Positions 51,683 through 60,591 of a stretch of 64,000 bases of DNA are shown here, piece after piece (position 1 is the first letter of the stretch; every line of letters begins with the position of its first letter). A model generated the notes under the pieces. It was not told the origin of the DNA, searched no databases, and saw only the letters and a program-made list of their open reading frames with translations. The stretch covers positions 868,001-932,000 of the forward strand of contig OY970235.1 of NCBI GenBank assembly GCA_963714145.1, read 5' to 3'. Made by a program: the position numbers and the translations under genes. This DNA is from JBBWZH01 sp035544115 (lineage in GTDB: Bacteria; Actinomycetota; Actinomycetes; Mycobacteriales; CADCTP01).

Positions 51683-53641
51683 ATGAAGCCAGCCGACCTT
51701 GCCCTGCTGCGTACCCCAGGGGTTCCGTCGCTCTCGCCGGACGGCCGCCGGGCCGCCGTGGCGGTGACTCGGCTGGATCTGGACGCCGACGAGTACCGCA
51801 GCCAGCTCTGGCTGCTGGACACCACCGGCGGGGCCGAGCCGCGGCCGCTCACCCACGGCCCGCGGGACAGCGCACCGCGCTGGTCACCGGACGGGCGCTG
51901 GCTGGCGTTCCTGCGGGTGGCGTCCACCGACAGCCCCGGCCCGGCCAGCAAGCCGCAGCTCTACCTGTTGCCGACCGACGGCGGCGAGCCGCGGCGGCTG
52001 ACCGAGCACCCACTGGGCGCCGGCATGCCGGTCTGGAGCCCGGACTCGGGCCGGATCGCGTACAGCGCCAGGGTGCCGGAGGCAGGCCGGTACGGCACCA
52101 CCGAGGGCGTCCCGCCGGAGAAGGAGGCGCCGCGGCGGATCACCACGCTGCGGTTCCGCGAGGACAACATCGGGTTCACCCTGGACCGCCGCCCGCACCT
52201 GTTCGTGCTCGACCCGTTCGCGGACGAGCCGGCCCCGGTACAGGTGACCACCGGCGACTTCGACGACCGCTCGGTCAGCTGGAGCCCGGACGGTTCCCGG
52301 CTGGCGTTCGTCTCGGCCCGGCACGCGCTGCGCGACACGACGCTCTTCACCGACGTGTTCACCTGCACGCCGGACGGCGGTGACCTGCGCCAGATCACCC
52401 GCACCAGGTTCAGCATCGGTGGCCAGGTGTTCAGCCCGGACGGCGGCAGCATCGTGTTCCTGGCCGAGCGGCTGGGCGCCGACGGGCGTGACTTCGTCGG
52501 GTACAGCGGCGCGGTCTGGGTGGTGCCGGCGGACGGCTCGGCCGAGCCGCGGGCACTGACCGACCCGACGGTGGCGGTCACCGACCAGGGCACCGGCCCG
52601 GTGCTGGTGACCGATGAGCAGGGCACCGCGGCGCTGGTGCTGTCCGAGTCGCGGGGCGCCGCCTGGCTGGTCCGGGTGCCGCTGGCCGGCGAGCCGGCCG
52701 CGGTCCAGCCGGTGGTCGGCGGCCAGCGCCAGGTGACCGGGTACGACGCCGCGGGCGGCGTCGTGGTGGCGGCTGCGGCCGACCCGCGGACGGTCGGCGA
52801 GCTGGTGGCGGTGCGCGCCGGGGTGGAGCGGCGGTTGACCTCGTTCGGCGCGGAGCTGGCCGAGCGCGGCGAGATCCGGCCGCTGGTGGAGCTGTCCGCG
52901 ACCGCGCCGGACGGCTACCCGGTGCACGGCTGGCTGGTCCGGCCGGACGGCCCGGGCCCGCACCCGGTGCTGCTGAGCATCCACGGCGGCCCGTTCCGGC
53001 AGTACGGCTGGGGCCTGTTCGACGAGGCCCAGGTGTACGCCGGCGGTGGCTACGCGGTGGTGCTGGGCAACCCGCGCGGCTCGGCCGGGTACGGCGAGGA
53101 GCACGCCCGGTCGATCAAGCACGCGATGGGCACGGTGGACGCCGACGACCTGCTCGCGCTGCTGGACGCGGCGCTGGCCGAGCCGGACCTGGACGCCGAC
53201 CGGGTCGGCGTGATGGGCGGCTCGTACGGCGGCTACATGACCACCTGGCTGGCGGCGCACGCCGGCCACCGGTTCAAGGCGGCGATCCCGGAGCGCGCCG
53301 TCACCGCCTGGGACAGCTTCACCGGCTCCAGCGACATCGGCTATTTCTTCACCGAGGCGTACGCCGGCACCGACGCCGCCCAGGTCGCCGCGCAGAGCCC
53401 GCTGACCTACGCCGACAAGATCGACATCCCGACCTTGATCATTCACTCGGAGCACGACTGGCGCTGCCCGGTGGAGCAGGCGCAGCGGCTGTACGTGGCG
53501 CTGAAGGCGCGGGGCGTGCCGACCGAGCTACTGCTGTTCCCCGGCGAGGGGCACGAGATGTCGCGGTCCGGGCTGCCCAGCCACCGGCTGGCCCGGTTCG
53601 ACGCGATCCTCGACTGGTGGTCCCGGCACCTCGGCGGCTGA
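51683..53641 (+). CDS. S9-family prolyl oligopeptidase / acylaminoacyl-peptidase
   Basis: A 652-aa cytosolic serine peptidase without a signal peptide. Residues 1-400 form a beta-propeller with repeated WSPDG blades. The C-terminal hydrolase has nucleophile S514 in GVMGGSYGGYMT, D592 in IHSEHDWRCP and H624 in GEGHEMSRSG, plus the oxyanion segment SIHGGPFRQYGW. The start ATG 51683 fits the leaderless -10; ATG 51665 would be in frame but has no signal. It degrades small peptides or N-acyl peptides, probably together with the divergent amidohydrolase. Confidence 0.93.
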   Translation: MKPADLALLRTPGVPSLSPDGRRAAVAVTRLDLDADEYRSQLWLLDTTGGAEPRPLTHGPRDSAPRWSPDGRWLAFLRVASTDSPGPASKPQLYLLPTDGGEPRRLTEHPLGAGMPVWSPDSGRIAYSARVPEAGRYGTTEGVPPEKEAPRRITTLRFREDNIGFTLDRRPHLFVLDPFADEPAPVQVTTGDFDDRSVSWSPDGSRLAFVSARHALRDTTLFTDVFTCTPDGGDLRQITRTRFSIGGQVFSPDGGSIVFLAERLGADGRDFVGYSGAVWVVPADGSAEPRALTDPTVAVTDQGTGPVLVTDEQGTAALVLSESRGAAWLVRVPLAGEPAAVQPVVGGQRQVTGYDAAGGVVVAAAADPRTVGELVAVRAGVERRLTSFGAELAERGEIRPLVELSATAPDGYPVHGWLVRPDGPGPHPVLLSIHGGPFRQYGWGLFDEAQVYAGGGYAVVLGNPRGSAGYGEEHARSIKHAMGTVDADDLLALLDAALAEPDLDADRVGVMGGSYGGYMTTWLAAHAGHRFKAAIPERAVTAWDSFTGSSDIGYFFTEAYAGTDAAQVAAQSPLTYADKIDIPTLIIHSEHDWRCPVEQAQRLYVALKARGVPTELLLFPGEGHEMSRSGLPSHRLARFDAILDWWSRHLGG

Positions 53642-53759
53642 TCGCGCGCGGTGACCCGGGCGGGTGAGAACAGCGTGCCCGCGCCGGGCGGCGTGCGAGG
53701 ATGATCATTCGTCGGGCCCGGGTCGGGTTCGGTGTGGACGGGGAGAGAGGTCGATCCGG

Positions 53760-54392
53760 GTGTTCTCGGCAGACACGCAGCGGCAGGCAGCCGCCTTCGA
53801 CGCCATCGGCGAGCGCTACGACGACGCCTTCCCGCACAAGTCGGCGCAGATCATCGCCACCCAGTGGGTGATCGACCGGCTCTCGCCCGGCGCCCGGGTG
53901 CTGGACGTGGGCTGCGGCACCGGGGTGCCGACCGCCGGCATGATGGTCGAGTCCGGGCTGGACGTGGTCGGCATCGACGTGTCCGCGGAGATGCTGCGGA
54001 TCGCCCGGTTCAACGTGCCGAGCGCCCGCTTCGTCGCGATGGACCTGCAGGAGATCGACTCCAGCCTCGGCGACTTCGATGCCGCGGTGGCGTTCTTCTC
54101 GCTGATCATGCTGCGCCGCGCCGACATCCCGGCCGCGGTCCGGCGGATCCGCGGCCTGGTCCGCCCCGGCGGCTACTTCGCCGTCGGCATGGTCGAGGCC
54201 GACCTGGACTACGTGCCGATCAGCTTCCTCGGCGCCGAGGTCCGGGCCACCGGCTACCCACGCCCGGAGCTGGAGTCGCTGCTGGTCGCGGACGGCCTGG
54301 AGATCCGCGAGGTGGACGTCGAGGAGTTCGAGCCGGCCACCCCGGACGTGCCGCCGGAGCGCCAGGTCTTCGTCTACTGCCGCGTGCCCTAG
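53760..54392 (+). CDS. SAM-dependent methyltransferase (class I)
   Basis: A 210-aa enzyme. The SAM motif I is VLDVGCGTGVPT, the acidic residue of motif II lies in VVGIDVSAEML, and motif III-like FDAAVAFFSLIMLRRADI and GLVRPGGYFAVGM follow. It has no recognisable substrate domain. GTG 53760 is preceded by GAGAGAGG with a rather long 10-nt spacing. The stop codon TAG lies within the CTAG target duplication of a MITE, so the gene ends exactly at the insertion site and is undamaged. Confidence 0.85.
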   Translation: MFSADTQRQAAAFDAIGERYDDAFPHKSAQIIATQWVIDRLSPGARVLDVGCGTGVPTAGMMVESGLDVVGIDVSAEMLRIARFNVPSARFVAMDLQEIDSSLGDFDAAVAFFSLIMLRRADIPAAVRRIRGLVRPGGYFAVGMVEADLDYVPISFLGAEVRATGYPRPELESLLVADGLEIREVDVEEFEPATPDVPPERQVFVYCRVP

Positions 54393-54513
54393 CGCCTGTT
54401 TCAAAAGGGTCGGCCAGCAGCGCCAGCACCCGATCCACGGTTCGGCTCACCGCCGGTCGGCCCCGTCCTGACCGGTGTGCCGACCGTAGGTCCAGGCACT
54501 TTTGAAACAAGCA
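54393..54513. mobile_element. 121-bp MITE with CTAG target duplication
   Basis: Terminal inverted repeats CGCCTGTTTCAAAAG and (complement) TGCTTGTTTCAAAAG bound a non-coding 121-bp unit flanked by CTAG at 54389-54392 and 54514-54517. The inner repeat TGTTTCAAAAGG is shared with the end of the IS5-type element at 58409-58425. That transposase is a likely past mobiliser. Confidence 0.75.
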
Positions 54514-54606
54514 CTAGCCGCGGGCGCACCGGGACCCGCTGCCGGTACGGCGGCAGGACTTTGACCACCCGGCCCCACGCGTCCGCCTCGGCCGGGCGAC
54601 GCAGGT

Positions 54607-55590
54607 TCACTTCTCGACGGTCCGGGCGAACGCCCGCAGCCCGCGAACGACCGTGATCCATGCCTTCAGCACGTCCTGCGACGCGTCCCGGTCCAGCACC
54701 GTGAGGACGTGGTCGGGCAGCACCTTGGTCGCCATCTGCATGAACACCTCCGCGCAGAACTCGGCGAAGCTCTCGACCTGGCGGGCCACCCGTTTCTCCG
54801 GCGATCCGACGAACCCGAGATCGAGCCCGAGCAGGCACGCGGGCTTACGGCGCAGGACCATCCATGCCTCGTAGAACTCGCGCGCCGCGGGCGACCGCTG
54901 CGACCAGAACTGCGCCGCCTCTGTCCGGGCGTCGCCGGTGACCGTCCCGGTGTCGTCCGGCTGGTCCACCAACATCGGCAGCCGGTCACCGATCAGGTAG
55001 CGCTGGAATGTCGCGTGCCCCGCCTCGTGCACGAACGTTCGTACGAACGTGAGCGTTGTCTCGCCGGGAAACGCCCCGACGCGGAGGAGCCGGTCCTGGT
55101 ACACGGCACCCTGTACCCGGTTCACGGTGCGCTGGAACTCGACGTTCACCCCGTACTGCCCCGGCCCGGTGCCGGTCAGCGCCCGGCCGAAGCCGGGCCA
55201 CCCGGCCAGGAAGGCGTTCAACGCGACCGCCTGCGCGCCCGGGACGTTGCCGGCCCCGCTGGCGCCACCCAACCGGTGCTCCAGCTCGGCGGCGATGTCG
55301 GTGCCGGCCAGCTCCCAACCGATCCGCAGGTCGTCGAGGCTGGGGAACGGGTACATCGACCGGACGACCGCATGTGTGGCGTCGACCTGCCGGACCGCCT
55401 CGACCAGGCGCTCCATGGTCAGCGGCAGCTCGGCCTCGATGTCGGCGAGGTGATCCACTATCTTCCCGACCGTCGCCACGGGCAGCGCCGACCGGGCGGC
55501 GACCTCGGCCAGCTGCGTCGGCGTCAACCTGTCCGCCCGCTTCCCGTCCAGCAGGAACGGGCCGGACGGTAACGGCTGCTTCGGTTCCAT
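54607..55590 (-). CDS. uncharacterised HEAGH zinc-metallopeptidase-like protein
   Basis: A 327-aa protein I do not recognise. A zinc motif H188-E-A-G-H192 lies in TFVRTFVHEAGHATFQRYL, and a helix with three glutamates (E273, E276, E280 in QVESFAEFCAEVF) could give the third ligand, as in gluzincins. There is no signal peptide or membrane span. The first 60 residues are helical and polar. The start ATG 55590 follows GGGGG. The gene sits alone between a MITE and an IS cluster, so it may be acquired. A polymorphic-toxin-like or regulatory protease role is speculation. Confidence 0.65.
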   Translation of the reverse strand: MEPKQPLPSGPFLLDGKRADRLTPTQLAEVAARSALPVATVGKIVDHLADIEAELPLTMERLVEAVRQVDATHAVVRSMYPFPSLDDLRIGWELAGTDIAAELEHRLGGASGAGNVPGAQAVALNAFLAGWPGFGRALTGTGPGQYGVNVEFQRTVNRVQGAVYQDRLLRVGAFPGETTLTFVRTFVHEAGHATFQRYLIGDRLPMLVDQPDDTGTVTGDARTEAAQFWSQRSPAAREFYEAWMVLRRKPACLLGLDLGFVGSPEKRVARQVESFAEFCAEVFMQMATKVLPDHVLTVLDRDASQDVLKAWITVVRGLRAFARTVEK

Positions 55591-55865
55591 CTCGTGATCC
55601 CCCCAAGGTGCGGCATCGGCGCCGGGTCAATCTCCCGGTGACCTGGTGGTCGCGGCCAGTGCCGATCGCGCAGCCTTCTGGGTCGCCACGTACCTCGATG
55701 TCCGGATGCCCGGGTTTGCCCAGGATCGGACCAGCGCAGCGGCTGGTGTCGCCAGCCGTCCCTGTTGACGCTGGGTCATCGCCACGGGGGTCTTGAGCAG
55801 ACGACGGGCCGGGCCAGTGCACGGCCCTGGCCCGCGGTGAACCCGGCTGGCTGGCCGGCCGTGTT

Positions 55866-55960
55866 TCATAAGTCGCGGAGCCAGGTGTTGATGGCGGCGA
55901 TGTGGATGGTGGCCTGGTAGCGCAGGGCGAGTTTGTCGTATCGGGTGGCGACGGCGCGGG
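55866..55960 (-). pseudogene. 3' fragment of IS5-type transposase (element 1)
   Basis: Translates to RAVATRYDKLALRYQATIHI then AAINTWLRDL and a stop, the usual C-terminus of IS5-type transposases. It is separated from its N-terminal part by the IS110-family insertion. Confidence 0.8.
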
Positions 55961-56030
55961 CTGACACGAAAAACAAGCCGGGGACGCTGGTGCCAGCTTG
56001 ATCGGTGGGGTGTGGCGTGGCGGTGGGTTG

Positions 56031-57284
56031 TCAGGCGGGGTCGAAGCGGATGGTCAGGCCGAGCGTGTTGGCCTCGCGGATCATCCGGCGCATGGCCCGC
56101 TCGGGGTTCTTCTTGGCGATGTAGTCGGCGCCGAGGTCCTGGTGCGGCGTCTTGTCGTGCAGTACGTGCCAGATCGCGACGGCGAGCTTGTGCATGACGG
56201 CCACCAGAGCGCGTTGTCTGCCGCGGCGGGCGGCGATCCGACGGTAGTACGCGCCGTAGTAGGAGTCCTTCTGTTTGATCGCGGCCATCGCGGCCACGCC
56301 GAGGATGCGTTTGAGGTTGCGGTTGCCGTCTCGGGTCTGCCCGGACTTGGCCACACCAGCGGACTCGTTCATCCCGGGACACACCCCGATCCAGGAGGCC
56401 AGGTGACCGGCGGTGGCGAACTGCGTCATGTCCCCGCCGGTCTCGGCGATGACGATCTCGGCAGCCTTGCGGCTGATCCCGGGGATGGTGTCCAGGTTCG
56501 TCAGGTCCTGCTCGTGGTCGGTCATGAACGAGGCGATCCGCGTGTCCAACCCGCCGGCCAGCGTCTCCCAGTGATCGAGCTGATCAAGGTAGTGCTGGCA
56601 CATCCACGCGTGATGGTCGGTGAAGGTGCCGTCCAACGCCTCCACCAGCGCGGGGATCTTCTTGCGGGCGGCGCCGAACGCGAGGTCTGCCAGCACCGCC
56701 GGAGCACGCTCGCCGGCGATCAACGCCTGCAGGATCCGCCGGCCCGTCGTCCCGGTCACATCCGTGATCATCGAGGTGAGCTTCATCCCGGTGTCTTCCA
56801 ACTCCTTCTCCAGGTGCTGGGCCTCCTGACCGCGGGCGACGACCACCTCGGTACGCCGACGGGTCAAATCCCGCAGCTCCCGGATCGCCCGCTCCGGCAC
56901 GAACGAGGCCATCACCATCCCCGACGCGCCCGCCCGCGCCAAGAACGCGGCATCCGACGGGTCGGTCTTACGACCCCTGATCCCCCGCAGATGCGCCGGG
57001 TTCACCAACATCAGACTCAGCGACTCCTGCAACGTGTAGTACACGAACCGCCAGTAGTCCGACGTCGCCTCCATCACCACGATCTCCACCCGGTGGCCCA
57101 CCAGCCAGGCCAGCAACCGCCGGACCTCACCCGGGGTCGTCCCGAACCGCTCCGTCTCCAACGACCAGGTCCCCGGCCGCTGCGGGCTCGGCACCCGCAC
57201 GCACGCCACCAGGAACCGCTTCCCCAAATCCAGGCCGGCCGCCCGCAGATAGACGACCTCGTCCTTGACGTCCTGCCGACCCAC
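56031..57284 (-). CDS. IS110-family DEDD transposase
   Basis: A 417-aa RNA-guided recombinase. The RuvC-like N-terminal domain has D in AGLDLGKRFLVACV, E in VVMEATSDYW and the D pair in KTDPSDAAFLARA. The C-terminal Tnp domain begins IPGISRKAAEIVIAETGGDM and contains the serine region SWIGVCPGMNESAGVAKSG. It starts at GTG 57284 and appears full length and intact. Family members use a bridge RNA from the adjacent non-coding end to choose donor and target. Confidence 0.93.
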   Translation of the reverse strand: MGRQDVKDEVVYLRAAGLDLGKRFLVACVRVPSPQRPGTWSLETERFGTTPGEVRRLLAWLVGHRVEIVVMEATSDYWRFVYYTLQESLSLMLVNPAHLRGIRGRKTDPSDAAFLARAGASGMVMASFVPERAIRELRDLTRRRTEVVVARGQEAQHLEKELEDTGMKLTSMITDVTGTTGRRILQALIAGERAPAVLADLAFGAARKKIPALVEALDGTFTDHHAWMCQHYLDQLDHWETLAGGLDTRIASFMTDHEQDLTNLDTIPGISRKAAEIVIAETGGDMTQFATAGHLASWIGVCPGMNESAGVAKSGQTRDGNRNLKRILGVAAMAAIKQKDSYYGAYYRRIAARRGRQRALVAVMHKLAVAIWHVLHDKTPHQDLGADYIAKKNPERAMRRMIREANTLGLTIRFDPA

Positions 57285-57524
57285 GCCGCCCCCGTCCGCT
57301 GATCACCCTGAACATCGCCGTCGCCTGGAGGAGTCAGGAAAGCGGGCGAAGCTGACACACGTGCTCCTGACGGCAACTCACCGTCATGGCACAAACCGTC
57401 GTCCCGGACTGACCCCCGTCACCAGCCTTGCTTACGAGCTCACAGGCATCACAGACCCACCGGCTTACCAGGCACCCAACATTTTCCCTGCAACCGCAGA
57501 GGCCAGCGAAGCGGCCTACCGCCC
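57285..57524 (-). ncRNA. candidate bridge-RNA region of the IS110 element
   Basis: The 240 bp upstream of the transposase, between its start and the IS5 junction, has no gene and is less GC-rich than its surroundings. In the IS110 group the bridge RNA is transcribed from this 5' non-coding end. I did not fold it; the loop sequences should complement the IS5 target around LLKQ/RAVATRY. Confidence 0.5.
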
Positions 57525-58322
57525 TTGCTTGAGCAGGTTGATGCCGCATTCGACGGCGTGCCGGGCTCGGTAGGCGATCGGGTCGAAGCCGGGCGGGCGG
57601 CCGCCGGCGGAGCCTTTGCGGGTGCGGTTGGCTTGCTGGTCGGCCTTGACCGGGATGGTGGCCCGGATGCCGCGGCGGCGGCAGTGGGCGCGGTTGGCGC
57701 GGCTGGCGTAGGCCTTGTCGGCCAGGACGTGGTCGGGGCGGGTGCGTGGGCGCCCCGGCCCGGTCCTGGCCACCCGGATCCGGTCGAGCACGGCGGTGAA
57801 CTGTGGACTGTCGCCGCGCTGGCCTGCGGTCAGGACCAGCGACAGCGCCTTGCGGCCCTGCTCGCAGGCCAGATGGACCTTCGTCGTCCAGCCGCCGCGC
57901 GACCGGCCCAGCGCGTGGTCGCCCGGCTCGTCACCGGGCGGCTGCCTCTGCCGGCCCGGGTCGGTCCGCGCCCCGGCGGCGTGCTGATGCGCCCGCATGA
58001 TGGTGGAGTCCACCGACACGTCCCAGGTGATCAGACCGGCCGCATCGGCGATCGCCTGCAACCGCGCCACGATCCGTGCCCAGGTCCCATCCCGCTGCCA
58101 AGCCCGGAACAACCCGTACACCCGCTGCCAGGACCCGTACCGGCCCGGCACATCCCGCCACGGCGCACCGGTACGAACCCGCCACCGGATCCCATCGATC
58201 AACTGCCGACGAGTCCACTTCACAGGACGCCCAGGCCTGCCCGGCACCGGCAGCAACGGCTCCAACACCCGCCACTGCCGATCCGTCAAATCCCGCCGCG
58301 CCCCCGCAGATACGCTACCCAC
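57525..58322 (-). pseudogene. IS5-type transposase (element 1), 5' part, truncated by IS110
   Basis: N-terminal DUF4096-like domain (DLTDRQWRVLEPLLPVPGRPGRP, then GAPWRDVPGRYGSWQRVYGLF) and DDE catalytic domain with D in DVSVDSTIMRAHQHAAG and D in VLADKAYAS. The reading breaks after GINLLKQ where the IS110 element begins. The missing tail lies at 55866-55960. Confidence 0.88.
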
Positions 58323-58443
58323 GAGGTCTCCGTGCAGATGGTCAGCTTGGTCGTTGACCCATCTACCGGAGACCTCGCCACATCATGATCAACGACACGC
58401 AGGCCCTACCTTTTGAAACACGGCCTAGGGCGTGTCCTGTCGA

Positions 58444-58513
58444 TCATGGGAGCCAGGTCATGATTGAGGCGATGACGATGAGGGCGCGGTAGAGGGCTGG
58501 TCTGCCTCGCATT
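58444..58513 (-). pseudogene. 3' fragment of IS5-type transposase (element 2)
   Basis: Reads MRGRPALYRALIVIASIMTWLP then stop, a typical transposase C-terminus. It is cut from the rest of the gene by the IS3-family insertion. Confidence 0.75.
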
Positions 58514-58539
58514 TTCCGGACAGTTGATTTGTGGTTAGT

Positions 58540-59421
58540 TCATGCTGCCCGGTGCGTGTTCAGGTAGTCGTTGTAGGCCTCGGCGGGGGTGCGGTAGCCG
58601 AGTGCGGAGTGGAGCCTGCGGGTATTGTAGCGGAACTCGATGTACCGGGTCACGTCTTTCCGGGCGTGTTCCCGGGTCGGGTAGACGGTCCGGTTCACTC
58701 GTTCCACTTTCACGGCGGCGTTGAACGATTCGGCTTGGGCGTTGTCCCAGCACACTCCGGTCCGGCCCACCGAGCGCCGCACGCCAAGTTCGGCGGCGTG
58801 GTCGGCGAATTCTTGAGACATATATTGCGTGCCGCGGTCGGAGTGGAAGATGACGCCGTCGGCGAGCGGGTAGTTCCGGGCGGCCATGTCCAGGGCGTCG
58901 GTGACGAGGCTGGTACGCATGTGGTCGGCCATGGCGTAGCCGATGCAGGCTTTGGTGTGGCAGTCGATCACGGTCGCCAAATAGAGCCATCCCTCCCAGG
59001 TCGGAATGTAGGTGATGTCGGCGACGAGTTTCGTTCCGGGGGTGGCAGCGGTGAAGTCCCGGCCGAGCAGGTCGGGCAGGCCGGCAGCGTCGCCGGCGAT
59101 GGTCGTGGTCGGCCGCCACGGCCGCGGCTGGCAGGGCACGAGGCCCAGGTCACGCATCAGCGCGCGGACCAGTTCGGGGCTGGCCGCGGTGCCCCAGCGG
59201 GCCAACTGGGCGTGCACGCGGCGGTGGCCGTAGGTGCCGTCGGAGTCGGCGAACACGCGGCGGATGAGCAGCTTGAGCCGGTCGCGGCGGGCCGCGGTCG
59301 CTGACGCTGGCCGGTCACGCCACTCGTAATAGCCGGACCGGGACACGCCAGCCCAGCCGCACATCGCGGTCACCGGATAATTCGCCTTCTCCGCGTCGAT
59401 GAACTCGTACTTCGCGGTCAC
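58540..59421 (-). CDS. IS3-family transposase, DDE subunit (OrfB)
   Basis: A 293-aa integrase-type protein. An HTH_21 domain (GTYGHRRVHAQLARWG) precedes the rve catalytic domain with D in KLVADITYIPTWEGWLYLATVID, D in VIFHSDRGTQYMS and E in CWDNAQAESFNAAVKVE. The GTG start overlaps the orfA stop (GTGA). It is full length, so the element may be active. Confidence 0.94.
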   Translation of the reverse strand: MTAKYEFIDAEKANYPVTAMCGWAGVSRSGYYEWRDRPASATAARRDRLKLLIRRVFADSDGTYGHRRVHAQLARWGTAASPELVRALMRDLGLVPCQPRPWRPTTTIAGDAAGLPDLLGRDFTAATPGTKLVADITYIPTWEGWLYLATVIDCHTKACIGYAMADHMRTSLVTDALDMAARNYPLADGVIFHSDRGTQYMSQEFADHAAELGVRRSVGRTGVCWDNAQAESFNAAVKVERVNRTVYPTREHARKDVTRYIEFRYNTRRLHSALGYRTPAEAYNDYLNTHRAA

Positions 59422-59714
59422 CGATAGTCCCGGGCGAAGAAGGCTGCCGTTTTCCCCAGGAACTCGGCCTTCATCCGCAGCTCCCGGTTCTCCCGCTCCA
59501 GTTCACGCAGCCGCGCCCGTTCCGACACCGTCAGCGGCGGCTCATCACCGGCGTGGGTGGCCCGGTACTTCGCCACCCAACTCCCGAGCGTGCCCTCATT
59601 GACCTGAATCTCCCGAGCGACCTCGGCGACCGGACGAGACGTCTCGATCACCATTCTCACCGCCTCGTCCTTAAACTCGGGCGAGAACTTCCTCCGCCGT
59701 TCCGGCATTCCCAT
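59418..59714 (-). CDS. IS3-family transposase, HTH subunit (OrfA)
   Basis: A 98-aa protein: KFSPEFKDEAVRMVIETSRPVAEVAREIQVNEGTLGSWV is the Tnp_8-type HTH, followed by the leucine-zipper stretch LRELERENRELRMKAEFLGKTAAFFA. It binds the element ends and pairs with OrfB. Confidence 0.93.
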   Translation of the reverse strand: MGMPERRRKFSPEFKDEAVRMVIETSRPVAEVAREIQVNEGTLGSWVAKYRATHAGDEPPLTVSERARLRELERENRELRMKAEFLGKTAAFFARDYR

Positions 59715-59757
59715 CCTCCATTCCAGACCGGGACCTTATTGGGTCCCCTGTCCGGAA

Positions 59758-60591
59758 TCTGGGAGGCTCGCCAGACGGCTCGTTTGGCGTATCGGGTGGC
59801 GATGGCGCGGTATTGCTTGAGGTGGTTGAAGCAGCGTTCGACGAGGTTGCGTTCGCGGTAGCGGGCTGGGTCGAAGGCGGGTGGCCGGCCACCGGCGCGG
59901 CCCTTCGCGGCCCGGCGTTTCTGCTGGTCACGGCGTTCAGGGATCGAGTGCCGGATCCCGCGGCGGCGCAGCATGGTGCGGGTGCTGGGATGGGAGTAGG
60001 CCTTGTCGGCGACCAGGTGGTCAGGACGTTTGCGTGGCCTGCCGGGTTGACCGTCGTGAACCCGGATCGCATCCAGCAGCGGTTGCAGTTGTGGGTTGTC
60101 CCCGGCTTGGCCTTCGGTCAGCAGCACGGTCAGTGGCCGCCCTTGCCCGTCGACGGCGAGGTGGATCTTGCTGGTCAGCCCGCCCCTGGATCGGCCGATC
60201 GCCTCCCCGTCGAGGGCCGCGACCGCCGGCCAGCAACCCGCGGCACCCCCTTTTTCCGCGCCCCAGCCGAATGCTGGTGAGCGCGGACGACAGTGGAGTC
60301 CACGTGCACAGTCCATTCCACCGGCTGACCATCGTCATGGACTTGGACCTGTGCCAGCAACCGGTCCCAGGTGCCGTCAGCCGTCCACCGCCGCAGCCGC
60401 TCGTGACAGGTCTTCCACGGCCCGTACCGGTCCGGGATCTCCCGCCACGGCGCCCCCGTCCGCAGCTTCCACAAGATCCCATTCAGAACCTGCCGGTGAT
60501 CCCGCCACCGACCGGCCCGCCGACCCGGCTCCGGCAACAACGACTCGATCCGCGCCCACGCGGTATCCGTGATCTCACCCCGACGCACCAC
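59758..60591 (-). pseudogene. IS5-type transposase (element 2), two frames joined by a -1 shift, truncated by IS3
   Basis: Frame one (60591 down) gives the N-terminal domain ITDTAWARIESLLPEPGRRAG through VDSTVVRAHQHSAGARKKG. The conserved reading continues in the -1 frame as ALDGEAIGRSRGGLTSKIHLAVDGQG to LVERCFNHLKQYRAIATRYAKRAVW, where IS3 interrupts. The switch falls at AAAAAGGGGG (60255-60246), a plausible slippery site, so the shift is probably the normal programmed type. The truncation by IS3 makes the gene defective. Confidence 0.8.

Larger units (their letters stand above)
55961..57524 (-). mobile_element. IS110-family insertion sequence inside IS5 element 1
   Basis: About 1.56 kb lying between the two halves of the IS5 transposase gene, boundaries to within a few bases. 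It has no terminal inverted repeats and no evident target duplication, as expected for IS110. One DEDD transposase and a 240-bp non-coding region upstream of it fill the element. Confidence 0.75.
55857..58425 (-). mobile_element. IS5-family element 1, interrupted by an IS110-family element
   Basis: Ends GGCCGTGTTTCATAAG (55857) and the inverted GGCCGTGTTTCAAAAGG (58425) enclose an IS5-type transposase gene split into 57525-58322 and 55866-55960. No clear target duplication remains on the left. Without the insert it would be about 1.0 kb. Confidence 0.75.
58514..59757 (-). mobile_element. IS3-family insertion sequence inside IS5 element 2
   Basis: Ends share the 10-bp inverted repeat TTCCGGACAG (58514-58523 and complement at 59748-59757). 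It contains orfA and orfB with a 4-nt overlap and a GGGACC-CAATAA-GGTCCC hairpin just inside the orfA-side end. Confidence 0.85.

Noticed and set aside
55591..55856. Possible gene remnant between the HEAGH protein and the IS cluster
   Set aside because: A frame reading LLKTPVAMTQRQQGRLATP is short, lacks a start signal and matches nothing I recognise.
60175..60591. Treating the frame change in IS5 element 2 as a damaging mutation
   Set aside because: The shift is -1 at an A5G5 run, as in active two-frame IS5 transposases; the real damage is the IS3 insertion.
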